Both the position numbers and the translations under genes were made by a program. DNA of 27,288 nucleotides from CAZHTS01 sp964535315 (lineage in GTDB: Bacteria; Chloroflexota; Anaerolineae; Anaerolineales; Anaerolineaceae), in assembly GCA_964535315.1 (NCBI GenBank), contig CAZHTS010000060.1, positions 1 through 27,288 of the forward strand, in the 5' to 3' direction. The notes beneath the pieces are model-generated. The model was not told the DNA's origin. It was given only the letters and a program-made list of their open reading frames with translations, and searched no databases. Numbering within the stretch: the stretch's first letter is position 1; each line of letters begins with the position of its first letter. Positions 15,862 to 23,384 of this stretch are shown in pieces.

Positions 15862-16880
15862 AGATTAAATTCGAACGCAAATATGTGCCCGTCCTGGCTA
15901 CCATCGTGCTGTTCATTCTGGGATACGCCTATGGGGCCTATCTGTACCCTGGCATGACCAACCCTCAGGTCTTCCTCAACCTGCTCATCGACAATGCCTT
16001 CCTGCTGATTTCCTCGATCGGGATGACGTTCGTGATCCTGACCGGCGGCATCGATCTGTCGGTCGGCTCGGTGATCGCCCTGACCACCGTCGCCTCGGCC
16101 CACCTGGTTGAAAAACAGGGCTGGAGCCCGGCGTTGGTCATCCCACTGATGCTGATGATGGGCACGGCGTTGGGAGCGGTGATGGGGCTTATCATCCACT
16201 ACTTCAAAGTGCAGCCCTTCATTGTCACCCTGGCCGGCATGTTCTTCGCCCGCGGCATGTGCTTCTTCATCAGCCTGGACGCCATCACCATCAGCCACCC
16301 CTTCTACCGGGCGGCGTCGATGTACCGCGTGCCGGTTTTCGGTAAATTCGTCTCGATCAACGTCGTCATCGCCCTGGTGCTGCTGCTGGTCGCCATTTAC
16401 CTGGCGCACTACACCCGTTTTGGCCGTACAGTATACGCCCTCGGCGGCAACGAACATTCGGCGCTGTTGATGGGGCTGCCTGTGGCGCGCACCAAGATCC
16501 TGGTCTACACTTTCAACGGCTTCTGCTCGGCCCTGGCGGGGGTGGTCTTCAGCATCTACCTGCTTTCGGGGCACGGGCTGTACGCCCCCAACCTGGAAAT
16601 GGACGCCATCTCCTCGGTGGTGATCGGCGGGACGCTGCTTACCGGCGGCGTGGGTTACGTGTTCGGCACCCTGTTCGGCGTGCTGATTAACGGCCTGATC
16701 CAGGTGCTGATCATGTTCAACGGCGAGCTCAGTTCGTGGTGGACGCGTATCGCCGTAGGCATGCTGACGCTGTTGTTCATCGGCGTGCAAAGCCTGTTTG
16801 CATCGGCGCGCAAACGCCGCACCGCCGCTGCCCGAGTCCGGGCCGCAGCAGCAATGCCGCCGGGCAAACCGGCAGATTAA
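15858..16880 (+). CDS. yjfF: Sugar ABC transporter permease, YjfF-like
   Basis: A 340-residue multi-pass permease of the same BPD_transp_2 family, the second half of a heterodimeric channel. IGMTFVILTGGIDLSVGSVIA (about 53-73) and SSVVIGGTLLTGGVG are the family hallmarks. The stretch VQPFIVTLAGMFFARGMCF agrees with YjfF. Two different permeases of this family in a row is characteristic of the YtfT-YjfF importer and distinguishes it from ribose or methylgalactoside systems with a single permease gene. An ATGA overlap joins it to the upstream permease; a ribosome site AAAGGAG lies just before. The basic, Ala-rich C terminus (KRRTAAARVRAAAAM) is cytoplasmic and probably not conserved. An intrinsic terminator follows after seven bases. 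Confidence 0.93.
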   Translation: MKIKFERKYVPVLATIVLFILGYAYGAYLYPGMTNPQVFLNLLIDNAFLLISSIGMTFVILTGGIDLSVGSVIALTTVASAHLVEKQGWSPALVIPLMLMMGTALGAVMGLIIHYFKVQPFIVTLAGMFFARGMCFFISLDAITISHPFYRAASMYRVPVFGKFVSINVVIALVLLLVAIYLAHYTRFGRTVYALGGNEHSALLMGLPVARTKILVYTFNGFCSALAGVVFSIYLLSGHGLYAPNLEMDAISSVVIGGTLLTGGVGYVFGTLFGVLINGLIQVLIMFNGELSSWWTRIAVGMLTLLFIGVQSLFASARKRRTAAARVRAAAAMPPGKPAD

Positions 16881-16887
16881 CCACCAG

Positions 16888-16926
16888 ACTGAGGCTTGCA
16901 GAGAGGGCTGCAAGCCTCAGTTTTTT
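16888..16926 (+). terminator. Rho-independent terminator of the importer operon
   Basis: A 13-bp perfect stem CTGAGGCTTGCAG (16889-16901) and its complement (16908-16920) enclose an AGAGGG loop, followed directly by six T (16921-16926). It starts eight bases after the yjfF stop and ends the importer transcript. Confidence 0.95.
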
Positions 16927-16950
16927 ACCGGGTACGCTGTCCGGCCAGGG

Positions 16951-16956
16951 TATAAT
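16951..16956 (+). promoter_or_regulatory. Putative -10 box for the aminotransferase operon
   Basis: A perfect TATAAT lies between the importer terminator and the aminotransferase gene. No convincing -35 box is visible because the sequence 17 bp upstream is CCGGGT. A transcript would start near 16963, about 47 bases before the ATG. Confidence 0.5.
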
Positions 16957-17009
16957 GCAGTAGATAGCACTCCGGCAGTTTTGAACCTTCTCCCCTTGTT
17001 GAGGTCCTT

Positions 17010-18302
17010 ATGTCCGATCTTGTCCCCAACGATGTCCCTGCCTACGCCATTCCAGACCGCGCCCTGATCCCGGTCAGCGACCACCTGCAACGCAGCGTCC
17101 CCTTTGAACCCAATCGCATGTATTTCATTCGCCAGGCGATGGATGTTTTCAAACAACGTTACCCCACGGCGACGACCTTTGACGCCTCGCAGGGCGACGG
17201 CGGCGCCAGCCTGCCGGGCACGCCCCGCGCCCTGCTCGAACGCGCCCTGCAAATGCAGATCGAACACGGCACGGGCTACGACCTGCCCAACGGCACGCCC
17301 GAGTTCCGCAAGGCGGTGCTGGAACAATACTGGCAGGTGGACGCCGGCCTGGGGTTGACGCCCGAAAATGTTATGGCGACCTCCGGGGGACGAGACGCCC
17401 TGCTGAAAGCCTATCAGGCCATGTTGTACCTGGGTCACGGTCGCAGCGGCGACGCACTCATCGTCTCGCGCGTGCCGTGGATGTGTTACGTCTGGGGGCC
17501 GTACGGCGTGGGCGCCAACACGCTCCTGGCGCCGGGCCGTCCTGAAGAAGGCTGGGCCTACAGCGTGGACGGCATCCGTGCCTCGGTGGAATTTGCGGCG
17601 CGCTCGGGGCGCAAACCCATCGGGCTGGTCATCACTTCACCCGATAACCCCACCGGGCTGATCCACACCCCCGAACACCAGGCGCTGATCGCCCGCACTG
17701 CCCTCGAACTGGGGGTGCCCTTCGTGATCTTCGACTGGATGTACCACTACGTGACCGACGAAGAGCCAATGAATCTCAACCGGTTTCTGCGCCTGTTCGA
17801 GCCAGAACAGCGCAGCCGGCTGATGTTCCTGGATGGCATCACCAAGACGTTGGGCGGCTCGAACATTCGCAACTGCCATCTGATCGCTTCCCCACAGGTC
17901 ACGCGTTTCCTCACCGTGTGGGCCACCCACAGCATCGTACCCACCTTTTACTCGATGGCCGTGGCTATGGCCGCCTATGAAATGGGCTACGCCAAAGCCT
18001 GCCAGCCGCTGCTCGACCCGATCAACGCCTCACGCCGCTTCATGAAAGACTTCCTCGACGAACACAACTTCAACTACATCCTGGGCAAAGGCTATTACGC
18101 CTTCCTCGACGTTTCTAAATGGGTGCAGGCCAGGGGCTGGCAAAGCGCCCAACCCCTGGGCCAATATCTGGCCGAAGAACACGGCGTGGCGGTGGTGCCG
18201 GGTGAATATTTCTCCCCCTACGCCCGTATGTGGCTGCGTTTCTCATACGCCCCCCCCCCGAATACACACAGGGGGCGGCGCAGCGCATGGTGGAAGGTTT
18301 GA
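17010..18302 (+). CDS. Class I/II PLP aminotransferase, C terminus frameshifted
   Basis: A 430-residue fold-type I aminotransferase as read. Features in order: GTGYDLPNGTPEFRKAV (about 87-103), TSGGRDALLKAY (cofactor phosphate region), SPDNPTGLI (210-218), FDWMYHYV, and LDGITKTLGGSNIR with the PLP lysine Lys279. WLRFSYA carries the substrate-carboxylate Arg410. After a run of ten C (18250-18259) the frame reads nonsense (NTHRGRRSAWWKV). One extra C (or two fewer) would restore EYTQGAAQRMVEGLNALLSRP, a normal aminotransferase C terminus ending at 18325 in an ATGA overlap with the kinase gene. So this is either a sequencing error in a homopolymer, a phase-variable tract, or a recent mutation. 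GAGG at 17001-17004 supports the start. The amino acid substrate cannot be told. Confidence 0.85.
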   Translation: MSDLVPNDVPAYAIPDRALIPVSDHLQRSVPFEPNRMYFIRQAMDVFKQRYPTATTFDASQGDGGASLPGTPRALLERALQMQIEHGTGYDLPNGTPEFRKAVLEQYWQVDAGLGLTPENVMATSGGRDALLKAYQAMLYLGHGRSGDALIVSRVPWMCYVWGPYGVGANTLLAPGRPEEGWAYSVDGIRASVEFAARSGRKPIGLVITSPDNPTGLIHTPEHQALIARTALELGVPFVIFDWMYHYVTDEEPMNLNRFLRLFEPEQRSRLMFLDGITKTLGGSNIRNCHLIASPQVTRFLTVWATHSIVPTFYSMAVAMAAYEMGYAKACQPLLDPINASRRFMKDFLDEHNFNYILGKGYYAFLDVSKWVQARGWQSAQPLGQYLAEEHGVAVVPGEYFSPYARMWLRFSYAPPPNTHRGRRSAWWKV

Positions 18303-18321
18303 ATGCCCTGTTGAGCCGGCC

Positions 18322-19479
18322 ATGAACCCGCACGGCGTATTTCAAGGTCGTCTGGATAATACCGAAGTCTCGTTCGCCGTCGTTGTGCTGGCCGCTTACG
18401 TCGATCTATTTGCCAGCGCCGACTTCGCCGTCCATCCAATCATCACCCCGTTGATTATCATCCTCGGGTTACTTTACCTGGCGCTGGCGATCTACGGCGG
18501 CCGGTATGTAGACGGTAAAAGCATGGCCCTGCGGCTGTCGTTTTTCGGCGCCGCCTTACTCCTGGGCGGTGTGACGGTCTATCTCAGCCGCGGCCAGGTG
18601 TGGCTGTTGTTGCTGCCGCTGGCCGGATCGGCCATTGCTTATCTACCGCGCCCGTGGGCCATCACCACCTGTGTGCTGATCTGGCTCCTACAACTGCTGC
18701 CCTACGGTCTATGGTACGGCTGGAGCAGCGTTGTCACTGCTGCCGGGCCGTTTATGGCGGCGGTGTTGTTTGTCACCGCCTTCACCCAGGTGGCCGTCAA
18801 CGAGCAGCGCAGCCGCCAGGAACTGTCCGAGGCGCATCAGAAACTGCGCCAGTATGCCGTCAAGGTTGAGGAACTGGCCGTGGCGCAGGAGCGCAACCGC
18901 CTGGCGCGCGAGATCCACGACGGGTTGGGCCACTACCTGACCGCCATCCACATCCAGATCAAGGCCGCACAGAGTATGCTGCACCAGGACACAGCCCTGA
19001 CGCAAACCGCCCTGAACAACGCCCAGACGCTGACCCAGGAGGCGCTGGTAGACGTGCGCCGCTCGGTCTCGGCCTTGCGCGCCGATCCGGCCACCAATCG
19101 CCCCCTGCCCGAGACGTTGAGCCGTCTGCTATCCGAAACCCACGCCGCCGGCGTGCAAACCAGCCTGACCATCGAGGGCGCCCCGCGCCCGCTGCCGGCG
19201 CCGGTCGAGTTCGCCCTCTATCGCGCCGCACAAGAGGCGCTGACCAACGTGCGCAAACATGCCCGCGCCCGCCAGGTGGACGTACACCTGAGCTACTTGG
19301 AACGCAGCGTCCAACTGCAACTGCGCGACGACGGCGCCGGCGCCGCCCAAACCGGGGGCGGTTTTGGCCTGACCGGGTTGCGCGAGCGGGTGGAACTGCT
19401 CAACGGCGCCCTGCACGTCGAGACGGCGCCGGGGCAAGGGTTTCGCCTGCGGGTCGAACTGCCCACGGAGGAAAGATGA
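18322..19479 (+). CDS. NarL-family (LiaS-like) sensor histidine kinase
   Basis: A 385-residue membrane kinase. About five or six transmembrane helices fill residues 15-158 with no large external sensor, suggesting intramembrane sensing. A short coiled coil (160-190) leads to the HisKA_3 domain with His199 in AREIHDGLGHYLTAIH. The HATPase_c domain spans about 290-383: ALYRAAQEALTNVRKHARA (N box), LRDDGAG, and GGFGLTGLRERVELL (G box). I set the start at ATG 18322, where it would form an ATGA overlap with the frame-corrected aminotransferase end; the longer reading upstream is just the aminotransferase gene in another frame. Its stop overlaps the response regulator start by four bases, so kinase and regulator are a coupled pair. 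Confidence 0.88.
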   Translation: MNPHGVFQGRLDNTEVSFAVVVLAAYVDLFASADFAVHPIITPLIIILGLLYLALAIYGGRYVDGKSMALRLSFFGAALLLGGVTVYLSRGQVWLLLLPLAGSAIAYLPRPWAITTCVLIWLLQLLPYGLWYGWSSVVTAAGPFMAAVLFVTAFTQVAVNEQRSRQELSEAHQKLRQYAVKVEELAVAQERNRLAREIHDGLGHYLTAIHIQIKAAQSMLHQDTALTQTALNNAQTLTQEALVDVRRSVSALRADPATNRPLPETLSRLLSETHAAGVQTSLTIEGAPRPLPAPVEFALYRAAQEALTNVRKHARARQVDVHLSYLERSVQLQLRDDGAGAAQTGGGFGLTGLRERVELLNGALHVETAPGQGFRLRVELPTEER

Positions 19480-20135
19480 GCGCCCAACGTATCCGCATTT
19501 TACTGGTGGACGACCAGACCATGTTCCGCGACGGCATGCGCGTTCTGCTCTCGTCGCAGCCCGATTTCGAGGTGGTGGGCGAGGCGGCCGACGGTGAAGA
19601 GGCCCTGCGCCAGGCGACCGTATTGCGCCCCGCCGTGATCCTGATGGATCTGCGCATGCCGCTGCTGGACGGGGCCGCCGCCACACGCCGGCTGCGGGCG
19701 GCGCAGCCCGAGTGCCGCGTCATCGTGCTGACCACCTTCGACGAGGATGAAGCCATCTTCGATGGGCTGCGTTCCGGCGCCATCGGCTACCTGCTCAAAG
19801 ACGCCCCGACCGAAAAACTATACGAGGCCATCCGCGCCGCAGCGCGCGGCGAGAGTTTCTTACAGCCCTCGGTGGCGGCACGCGTGGTGGCCGAATTCGC
19901 CCGCCTCTCCGAACAGACGCCCACCTGGGCTCAGGTGCTGCCCGAGCCGCTCTCGGCCCGCGAACTGGAAATTTTGCGTCTGCTGGCCAACGGCCTGACC
20001 AACCGCGAGATCGCCGCCCAACTGGTGGTGGTCGAAGGCACGGTCAAGAACCACGTGACCAGCATCTTCAACAAACTGGGGGTCAACGACCGCACCCACG
20101 CCGCCCTGAAGGCGCGCGAGCTGGGTTTGATCTAA
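19476..20135 (+). CDS. NarL/LuxR-family response regulator
   Basis: A 219-residue two-component regulator. The receiver domain (about 5-120) has Asp12-Asp13, phosphoacceptor Asp58 (LMDLRMPLLDG), the Thr of VLTTFDE and Lys109 (YLLKDAPT). The LuxR-type helix-turn-helix (about 153-216) reads LSARELEILRLLANGLTNREIAAQLVVVEGTVKNHVTSIFNKLGVNDRT in shape, with the usual recognition helix TVKNHV. It is the partner of the overlapping histidine kinase. Targets are not known; the aminotransferase upstream and the membrane genes downstream are the nearest candidates. A 9-bp palindrome follows 17 bases after its stop. Confidence 0.95.
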   Translation: MSAQRIRILLVDDQTMFRDGMRVLLSSQPDFEVVGEAADGEEALRQATVLRPAVILMDLRMPLLDGAAATRRLRAAQPECRVIVLTTFDEDEAIFDGLRSGAIGYLLKDAPTEKLYEAIRAAARGESFLQPSVAARVVAEFARLSEQTPTWAQVLPEPLSARELEILRLLANGLTNREIAAQLVVVEGTVKNHVTSIFNKLGVNDRTHAALKARELGLI

Positions 20136-20152
20136 CGCCATCCCAATCAGCA

Positions 20153-20181
20153 TGACCGTCATGGCCGCGGCCTGACGGTCA
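20153..20181. promoter_or_regulatory. Long interrupted palindrome, operator or terminator
   Basis: TGACCGTCA (20153-20161) and TGACGGTCA (20173-20181) are perfect 9-bp inverted repeats. The spacer contains GGCCGCGGCC, itself a palindrome, so RNA would fold into one long hairpin with a single bulge. No T run follows. It lies between the response regulator and the next gene, whose -10-like TATGAT is at 20222-20227. It could end transcription in a factor-dependent way or be a binding site. Confidence 0.5.
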
Positions 20182-20260
20182 ATGATGACCTCTGCCACCT
20201 GTGCGCTGCCGGCGCACCAGGTATGATAGCGTTATTGCCACAACATTAAGGAGAGACGAT

Positions 20261-20797
20261 ATGCCTTTTGAAAATGATAACCGGGAGATCGAACATCCCA
20301 TCCACCTGTCGAACGCCGGGGTGGGCGGGATCATCCTGATCCTGATCGGCGTCTTCTGTCTGGCGGCGCAATCGCTGGGGCTGAGCGCAGTGCTGATCCT
20401 GGGCGGGCTGGGCGCCTTATTCCTGGTCTGGGCGCTGCTGGTGCGCACCACCGCCCTGCTCGTCCCCGGCGGGGTGCTGACCGGCATCGCCGCCGGTCTG
20501 GCGCTGTTACACAGCCCGCTGATCCCCCAGATCGAAAACGGGCGCGGCGGGTTATTCCTGCTCGGCATGGCCGGCGGCTGGGGGTTGATCAGCCTGTTGT
20601 CCTTGTTTACCGCCAGTCATGGACGTTGGGCGGCCTGGCCGCTCATCCCCGGCGGCGTCCTGGCGCTGATCGGCGTGGCGTTGATCAGCGATGGCATCTG
20701 GCTGCAGGCGCTGGGCCTGGTCGGGCGCGGCTGGCCGCTGCTGCTGATCGCCATCGGCATGTACGTGGTGCTGCGCCAAAAGGAGCTGGCCGAATGA
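20261..20797 (+). CDS. Multi-pass membrane protein of unknown function
   Basis: A 178-residue protein with a short polar N terminus (PFENDNREIEHPIHLS) and then about six hydrophobic helices separated by very short loops, ending in GRGWPLLLIAIGMYVVLRQKEL. That ending and the small, Gly/Leu-rich helices recall the membrane domain of LiaF/DUF5668-type envelope-stress proteins, but similarity is too general to name it. If LiaF-like, it would partner the LiaS/LiaR-like pair upstream, although a palindrome and its own TATGAT -10-like box separate them. AAGGAGAG at 20248-20255 fixes ATG 20261. Its stop overlaps the next start (ATGA), so it is co-translated with the CcdA-like gene. Confidence 0.75.
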   Translation: MPFENDNREIEHPIHLSNAGVGGIILILIGVFCLAAQSLGLSAVLILGGLGALFLVWALLVRTTALLVPGGVLTGIAAGLALLHSPLIPQIENGRGGLFLLGMAGGWGLISLLSLFTASHGRWAAWPLIPGGVLALIGVALISDGIWLQALGLVGRGWPLLLIAIGMYVVLRQKELAE

Positions 20798-21423
20798 TCG
20801 CCGGTTTCTTCCTCGGCCTGGCCAACGGCGCCACCTGCCTGGCAACCTGCGCCCCGGTGCTGCTGCCGCTGCTGTTGGGCTGTGGAACACATCCCCGCCA
20901 GAACTGGAGCCTGCTGGCGCAGTTCCTGGCCGGGCGGCTGGCAGGTTATCTATTATTCGGCGCCCTGGCCTGGGGCTTGGGCTGGCTGGCGCGCGCCGGC
21001 GGGGCGCCGGTGGCGTGGATCTACGGCCTCAGTTCGCTCGGCCTGGCCGGGCTGCTGTTCGCCAGCGGCCTGGGGAAGAGTGTCCCCGCCTGCACCGGCA
21101 TGCCGGGCGGCATACGCGCCCGGCTGGCGCGCTGGCCTGCGTTGATCCCCGCCTGCCTGGGCTTCTTTACCGGGCTTAATCTCTGTCCCCCCTTCCTGAT
21201 GGCCTTTGCCGACGCCGCCGGCCGCGCCACGCTGGCAGAGAGCCTGTATTTTTTCGCCGCCTTCTTTCTGGGTACCTCGCTGTACTTTCTGCCCGCGCCG
21301 CTGCTCGGCTTCTTGCACCGCAGCGATGGGGTACAGACGGTGGGGCGCATGGCCGCGATACTGATATCACTGTATTACTTTTACGTTGGAACCATTTCCG
21401 TATTGGGAGGTTTGTTCGCATGA
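20794..21423 (+). CDS. CcdA/TauE-like transmembrane protein
   Basis: A 209-residue protein with about six helices, related to the cytochrome c biogenesis (DsbD/CcdA) and sulfite exporter TauE/SafE group. Helix 1 has GATCLATCAPVLLPLLLG, where Cys and Pro positions recall the CcdA redox motif. The second half has GLNLCPPFLMAFADA in the equivalent place, and this inverted pseudo-repeat with a Cys-Pro in each half is typical of the fold. CcdA-type proteins carry reducing equivalents across the membrane through such cysteines. The gene overlaps by ATGA on both sides, with a membrane polyferredoxin following, so electron transfer across the membrane is the likely joint role. A metal or anion exporter role cannot be excluded. 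Confidence 0.72.
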   Translation: MIAGFFLGLANGATCLATCAPVLLPLLLGCGTHPRQNWSLLAQFLAGRLAGYLLFGALAWGLGWLARAGGAPVAWIYGLSSLGLAGLLFASGLGKSVPACTGMPGGIRARLARWPALIPACLGFFTGLNLCPPFLMAFADAAGRATLAESLYFFAAFFLGTSLYFLPAPLLGFLHRSDGVQTVGRMAAILISLYYFYVGTISVLGGLFA

Positions 21424-22607
21424 CCACTACCACGGCGCAGCCTGCACCGCTTTCTACCTGTCGCCCGCCGCGGGTGCAAACGAGTTCGTTCAAAGCCATC
21501 CTGCTCACCCTGCCGGTTGCCTTGCTGGCGGCCCTCTTCCTGCTGGGGGCGCAACCCGGCGATGACCCCTTACGCACGATCAGCGCCGGGGTTACCTGGT
21601 TGGGCGTGGTGACGTTATTCTTCCTGATGCTGCGCACCGGGCGCATCGACCGCTACCGCGCCGCGTTCTTCGTTGCCTTTGCGCTGGCCTTCGTCCTGTC
21701 GTTTATCAGCCATCTGGTCGAGGTGCGCGGTTCGATGCTGCTCTCCGAGGAAATCTTCATGAGCGGCGACACGCCTTTCTGCCACCTGGTCATCCCGATG
21801 ATCCTGATCCCCGCCGCCCTGACCCGCACCGTCATCTTTCCGGGTTCGCTGCTCGGCCCGTATGGCGTGGCCGGGATGTTTGTCCTGTGGCTGGGCGCCA
21901 CCCTGGCCATCGGGCGCGGCTGGTGCAGTTGGGTGTGCTTCTACGGCGGCCTGGACGAAGGCTTCGCCCGCCTGCTCAAAAAAGCTCGCATCCGCAAGAT
22001 CGACCCGCGTTGGAGGTACCTGCCCTACGCCCTGCTGTTAGCCATCGTGCTCACCTCAGCCCTCTCGCTCACTTCCGTCTACTGCACCTGGCTGTGCCCC
22101 TTCAAGGCGGTGACCGAATTTTCCCCGCCGGATTCGCTCGTGACCCTCTTCCAGACCGCGCTCTTTTTCTCCATCTTTATCGCCGCGGTCATCGTTTTGC
22201 CCATGCTTACCCGCAAACGGGTACAGTGCGGTCTGTTCTGCCCGTTTGGCGCAATGCAGTCCTTCAGTAATGCGATCAACGTGTTTGACGTGCGCATCGA
22301 CCTTGAAAAGTGCTCGCACTGCGGGTTATGCGTGCGCAACTGCCCGACCTTCTCGCTGGACGAGCACAGCCTGCAAAGCGGGCGCACTCGCCTGAATTGC
22401 ACCAAATGCGGGCGATGCGTCGAGCAGTGCCCGAAAGGCGCAATCGAATACCACGTCAGGGGCACCGCCCCGGCCGTCCACCCCCTGGTGGCGCGGGTTT
22501 TATATCTCTACCCGGCCTATCTGCTGATGGTTGCCGTTGGAGGCGGGATCTTTGCCGACGGTTTGTGGCGCCTGCTCAAACTGATTGTGACCGGAAGCAT
22601 GCTGTAA
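21420..22607 (+). CDS. Membrane polyferredoxin, NapH/NosR/CcoG-like 4Fe-4S protein
   Basis: A 395-residue membrane iron-sulfur protein. Helices lie near 24-43, 57-71, 81-100, 122-135, 148-165, 202-220 and 243-262. Between them are the family's CxxxC-type turns: GRGWCSWVC (169-173), CTWLCP (222-227) and CGLFCPFGAM (270-279). Two cytoplasmic 4Fe-4S clusters follow: Cys298, 301, 304, 308 and Cys327, 330, 333, 337. A C-terminal helix ends the protein. NapH, NosR and related proteins pass electrons between quinol or ferredoxin and periplasmic partners; there is no FMN-binding domain here as in NosR/RdhC. MSGDTPFCHLVIP (114-126) is an unusual Cys-His site. The start overlaps the CcdA-like gene by ATGA. 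The electron donor and acceptor are unknown. Confidence 0.85.
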   Translation: MTTTTAQPAPLSTCRPPRVQTSSFKAILLTLPVALLAALFLLGAQPGDDPLRTISAGVTWLGVVTLFFLMLRTGRIDRYRAAFFVAFALAFVLSFISHLVEVRGSMLLSEEIFMSGDTPFCHLVIPMILIPAALTRTVIFPGSLLGPYGVAGMFVLWLGATLAIGRGWCSWVCFYGGLDEGFARLLKKARIRKIDPRWRYLPYALLLAIVLTSALSLTSVYCTWLCPFKAVTEFSPPDSLVTLFQTALFFSIFIAAVIVLPMLTRKRVQCGLFCPFGAMQSFSNAINVFDVRIDLEKCSHCGLCVRNCPTFSLDEHSLQSGRTRLNCTKCGRCVEQCPKGAIEYHVRGTAPAVHPLVARVLYLYPAYLLMVAVGGGIFADGLWRLLKLIVTGSML

Positions 22608-22631
22608 CAAAGGAAGAAGGAAGGAACCCCC

Positions 22632-23093
22632 ATGAAACGTCTTAAAACAATCCTCGGCTACACCCTGGCCGGGCTCAGCCCACTGCTGGTGCTGGCCATG
22701 CTCTTTGGCCAACAAACCTGGATGCAGCTGCTGGTAGACGTCACCGGCATACGCATTTCCCCCTGGGAAGACGGCGGCGCCGTGGTGCGCACGCTGCCGC
22801 GCGCCGCCTATCGCATCACCGTCCACGAGCAGGTCTTCATGGCGCTCGTCGGCGAATACGACCAGGGTTTCGTCCAGCTGGATTGGACGCCGCTGCCCGC
22901 CCTTCCCTGTCCCATCGATGAAAACGTCGACTACGACGGCGATGGCCGCGACGATTTTCACCTGACCTGGGACTGGCGCGCCGGCAAGGAGGCCCGCCTG
23001 CAGTCGCTCAGCCCGCAGGTGCTGGGGCTGGAAGGCGTCTATCACCTGAAAGACGGCCGCGCCGTACGCGTCCGCCTGCAAAACCGGCGTTAG
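22632..23093 (+). CDS. Small membrane-anchored protein with an acidic calcium-type loop
   Basis: A 153-residue protein I do not recognise. Residues 8-26 form one N-terminal helix (signal or anchor). The rest is a predicted external, beta-rich domain, with Cys93 as its only cysteine. The stretch DYDGDGRDDF at 100-109 has the DxDxDG spacing of calcium-binding loops. It follows the polyferredoxin by 24 bases with a purine-rich ribosome site (GGAAGGAA) and is probably the last gene of that operon, since a hairpin follows. It could be a small external partner or lipoprotein-like accessory of the electron-transfer module; nothing in the sequence shows a catalytic function. Confidence 0.7.
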   Translation: MKRLKTILGYTLAGLSPLLVLAMLFGQQTWMQLLVDVTGIRISPWEDGGAVVRTLPRAAYRITVHEQVFMALVGEYDQGFVQLDWTPLPALPCPIDENVDYDGDGRDDFHLTWDWRAGKEARLQSLSPQVLGLEGVYHLKDGRAVRVRLQNRR

Positions 23094-23116
23094 CCGCCCA
23101 CAACCCTCGACCCGGT

Positions 23117-23154
23117 CGCAACGGTGCGGTGTGAAAGACCACCGCACCGTTGCG
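23117..23154. terminator. Bidirectional hairpin between convergent genes
   Basis: A 15-bp perfect stem (23117-23131 with 23140-23154) encloses an 8-base loop. It lies 23 bases after the 153-residue protein stop and 44 bases past the end of the minus-strand zinc-ribbon gene, so it could stop transcripts from both sides. There is no T run on either strand, so termination may need a factor. Confidence 0.6.
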
Positions 23155-23198
23155 TATCAATGAGTGTTCACAAAGCAGCCGGGGCCTTGCCCCGGTTG

Positions 23199-23384
23199 TT
23201 AATGCTCGTGCGGCTGCAACAGTTCGGCGCCGGGTAATTTTCCAACCAACAAATGCGGTTGGTGAATGAGGATGGGGAAATGCTGCGGGCAGATCCAGAA
23301 CTTCTGCCCGCGGTAATCCAACGCCAGCAGAGGGATTTCCTGATTGCTCTGTTCACACACCAGACAGTGCAGTTTTTCTTCCAT
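23199..23384 (-). CDS. 61-residue zinc-ribbon-like protein
   Basis: A small protein with Cys7-x2-Cys10 and Cys32-Pro-Gln-His35, the spacing of a CCCH zinc ribbon. Between them, EIPLLALDYRGQKFWI looks like a short beta hairpin. After the ribbon, FPILIHQPHLLVGKLPGAEL leads to a His-rich end (HEH). GGAG lies eight bases before the ATG, which supports it as a real gene despite its size. A possible minus-strand promoter, TTGAGC (23438-23433) with TTTTAT (23416-23411) at 16-bp spacing, lies upstream. The function is unknown; metal binding is an inference from the motif. It sits alone between convergent and divergent neighbours. Confidence 0.78.
   Translation of the reverse strand: MEEKLHCLVCEQSNQEIPLLALDYRGQKFWICPQHFPILIHQPHLLVGKLPGAELLQPHEH

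Noticed and set aside
15807..16913. A 368-residue minus-strand open frame opposite yjfF
   Set aside because: It is rich in His, Gln and Arg with no domain, reads through the terminator hairpin, and mirrors a clear permease gene.
18202..18321. An N-terminal extension of the histidine kinase
   Set aside because: This stretch encodes the aminotransferase C terminus in another frame; the kinase start at 18322 has the ATGA overlap.
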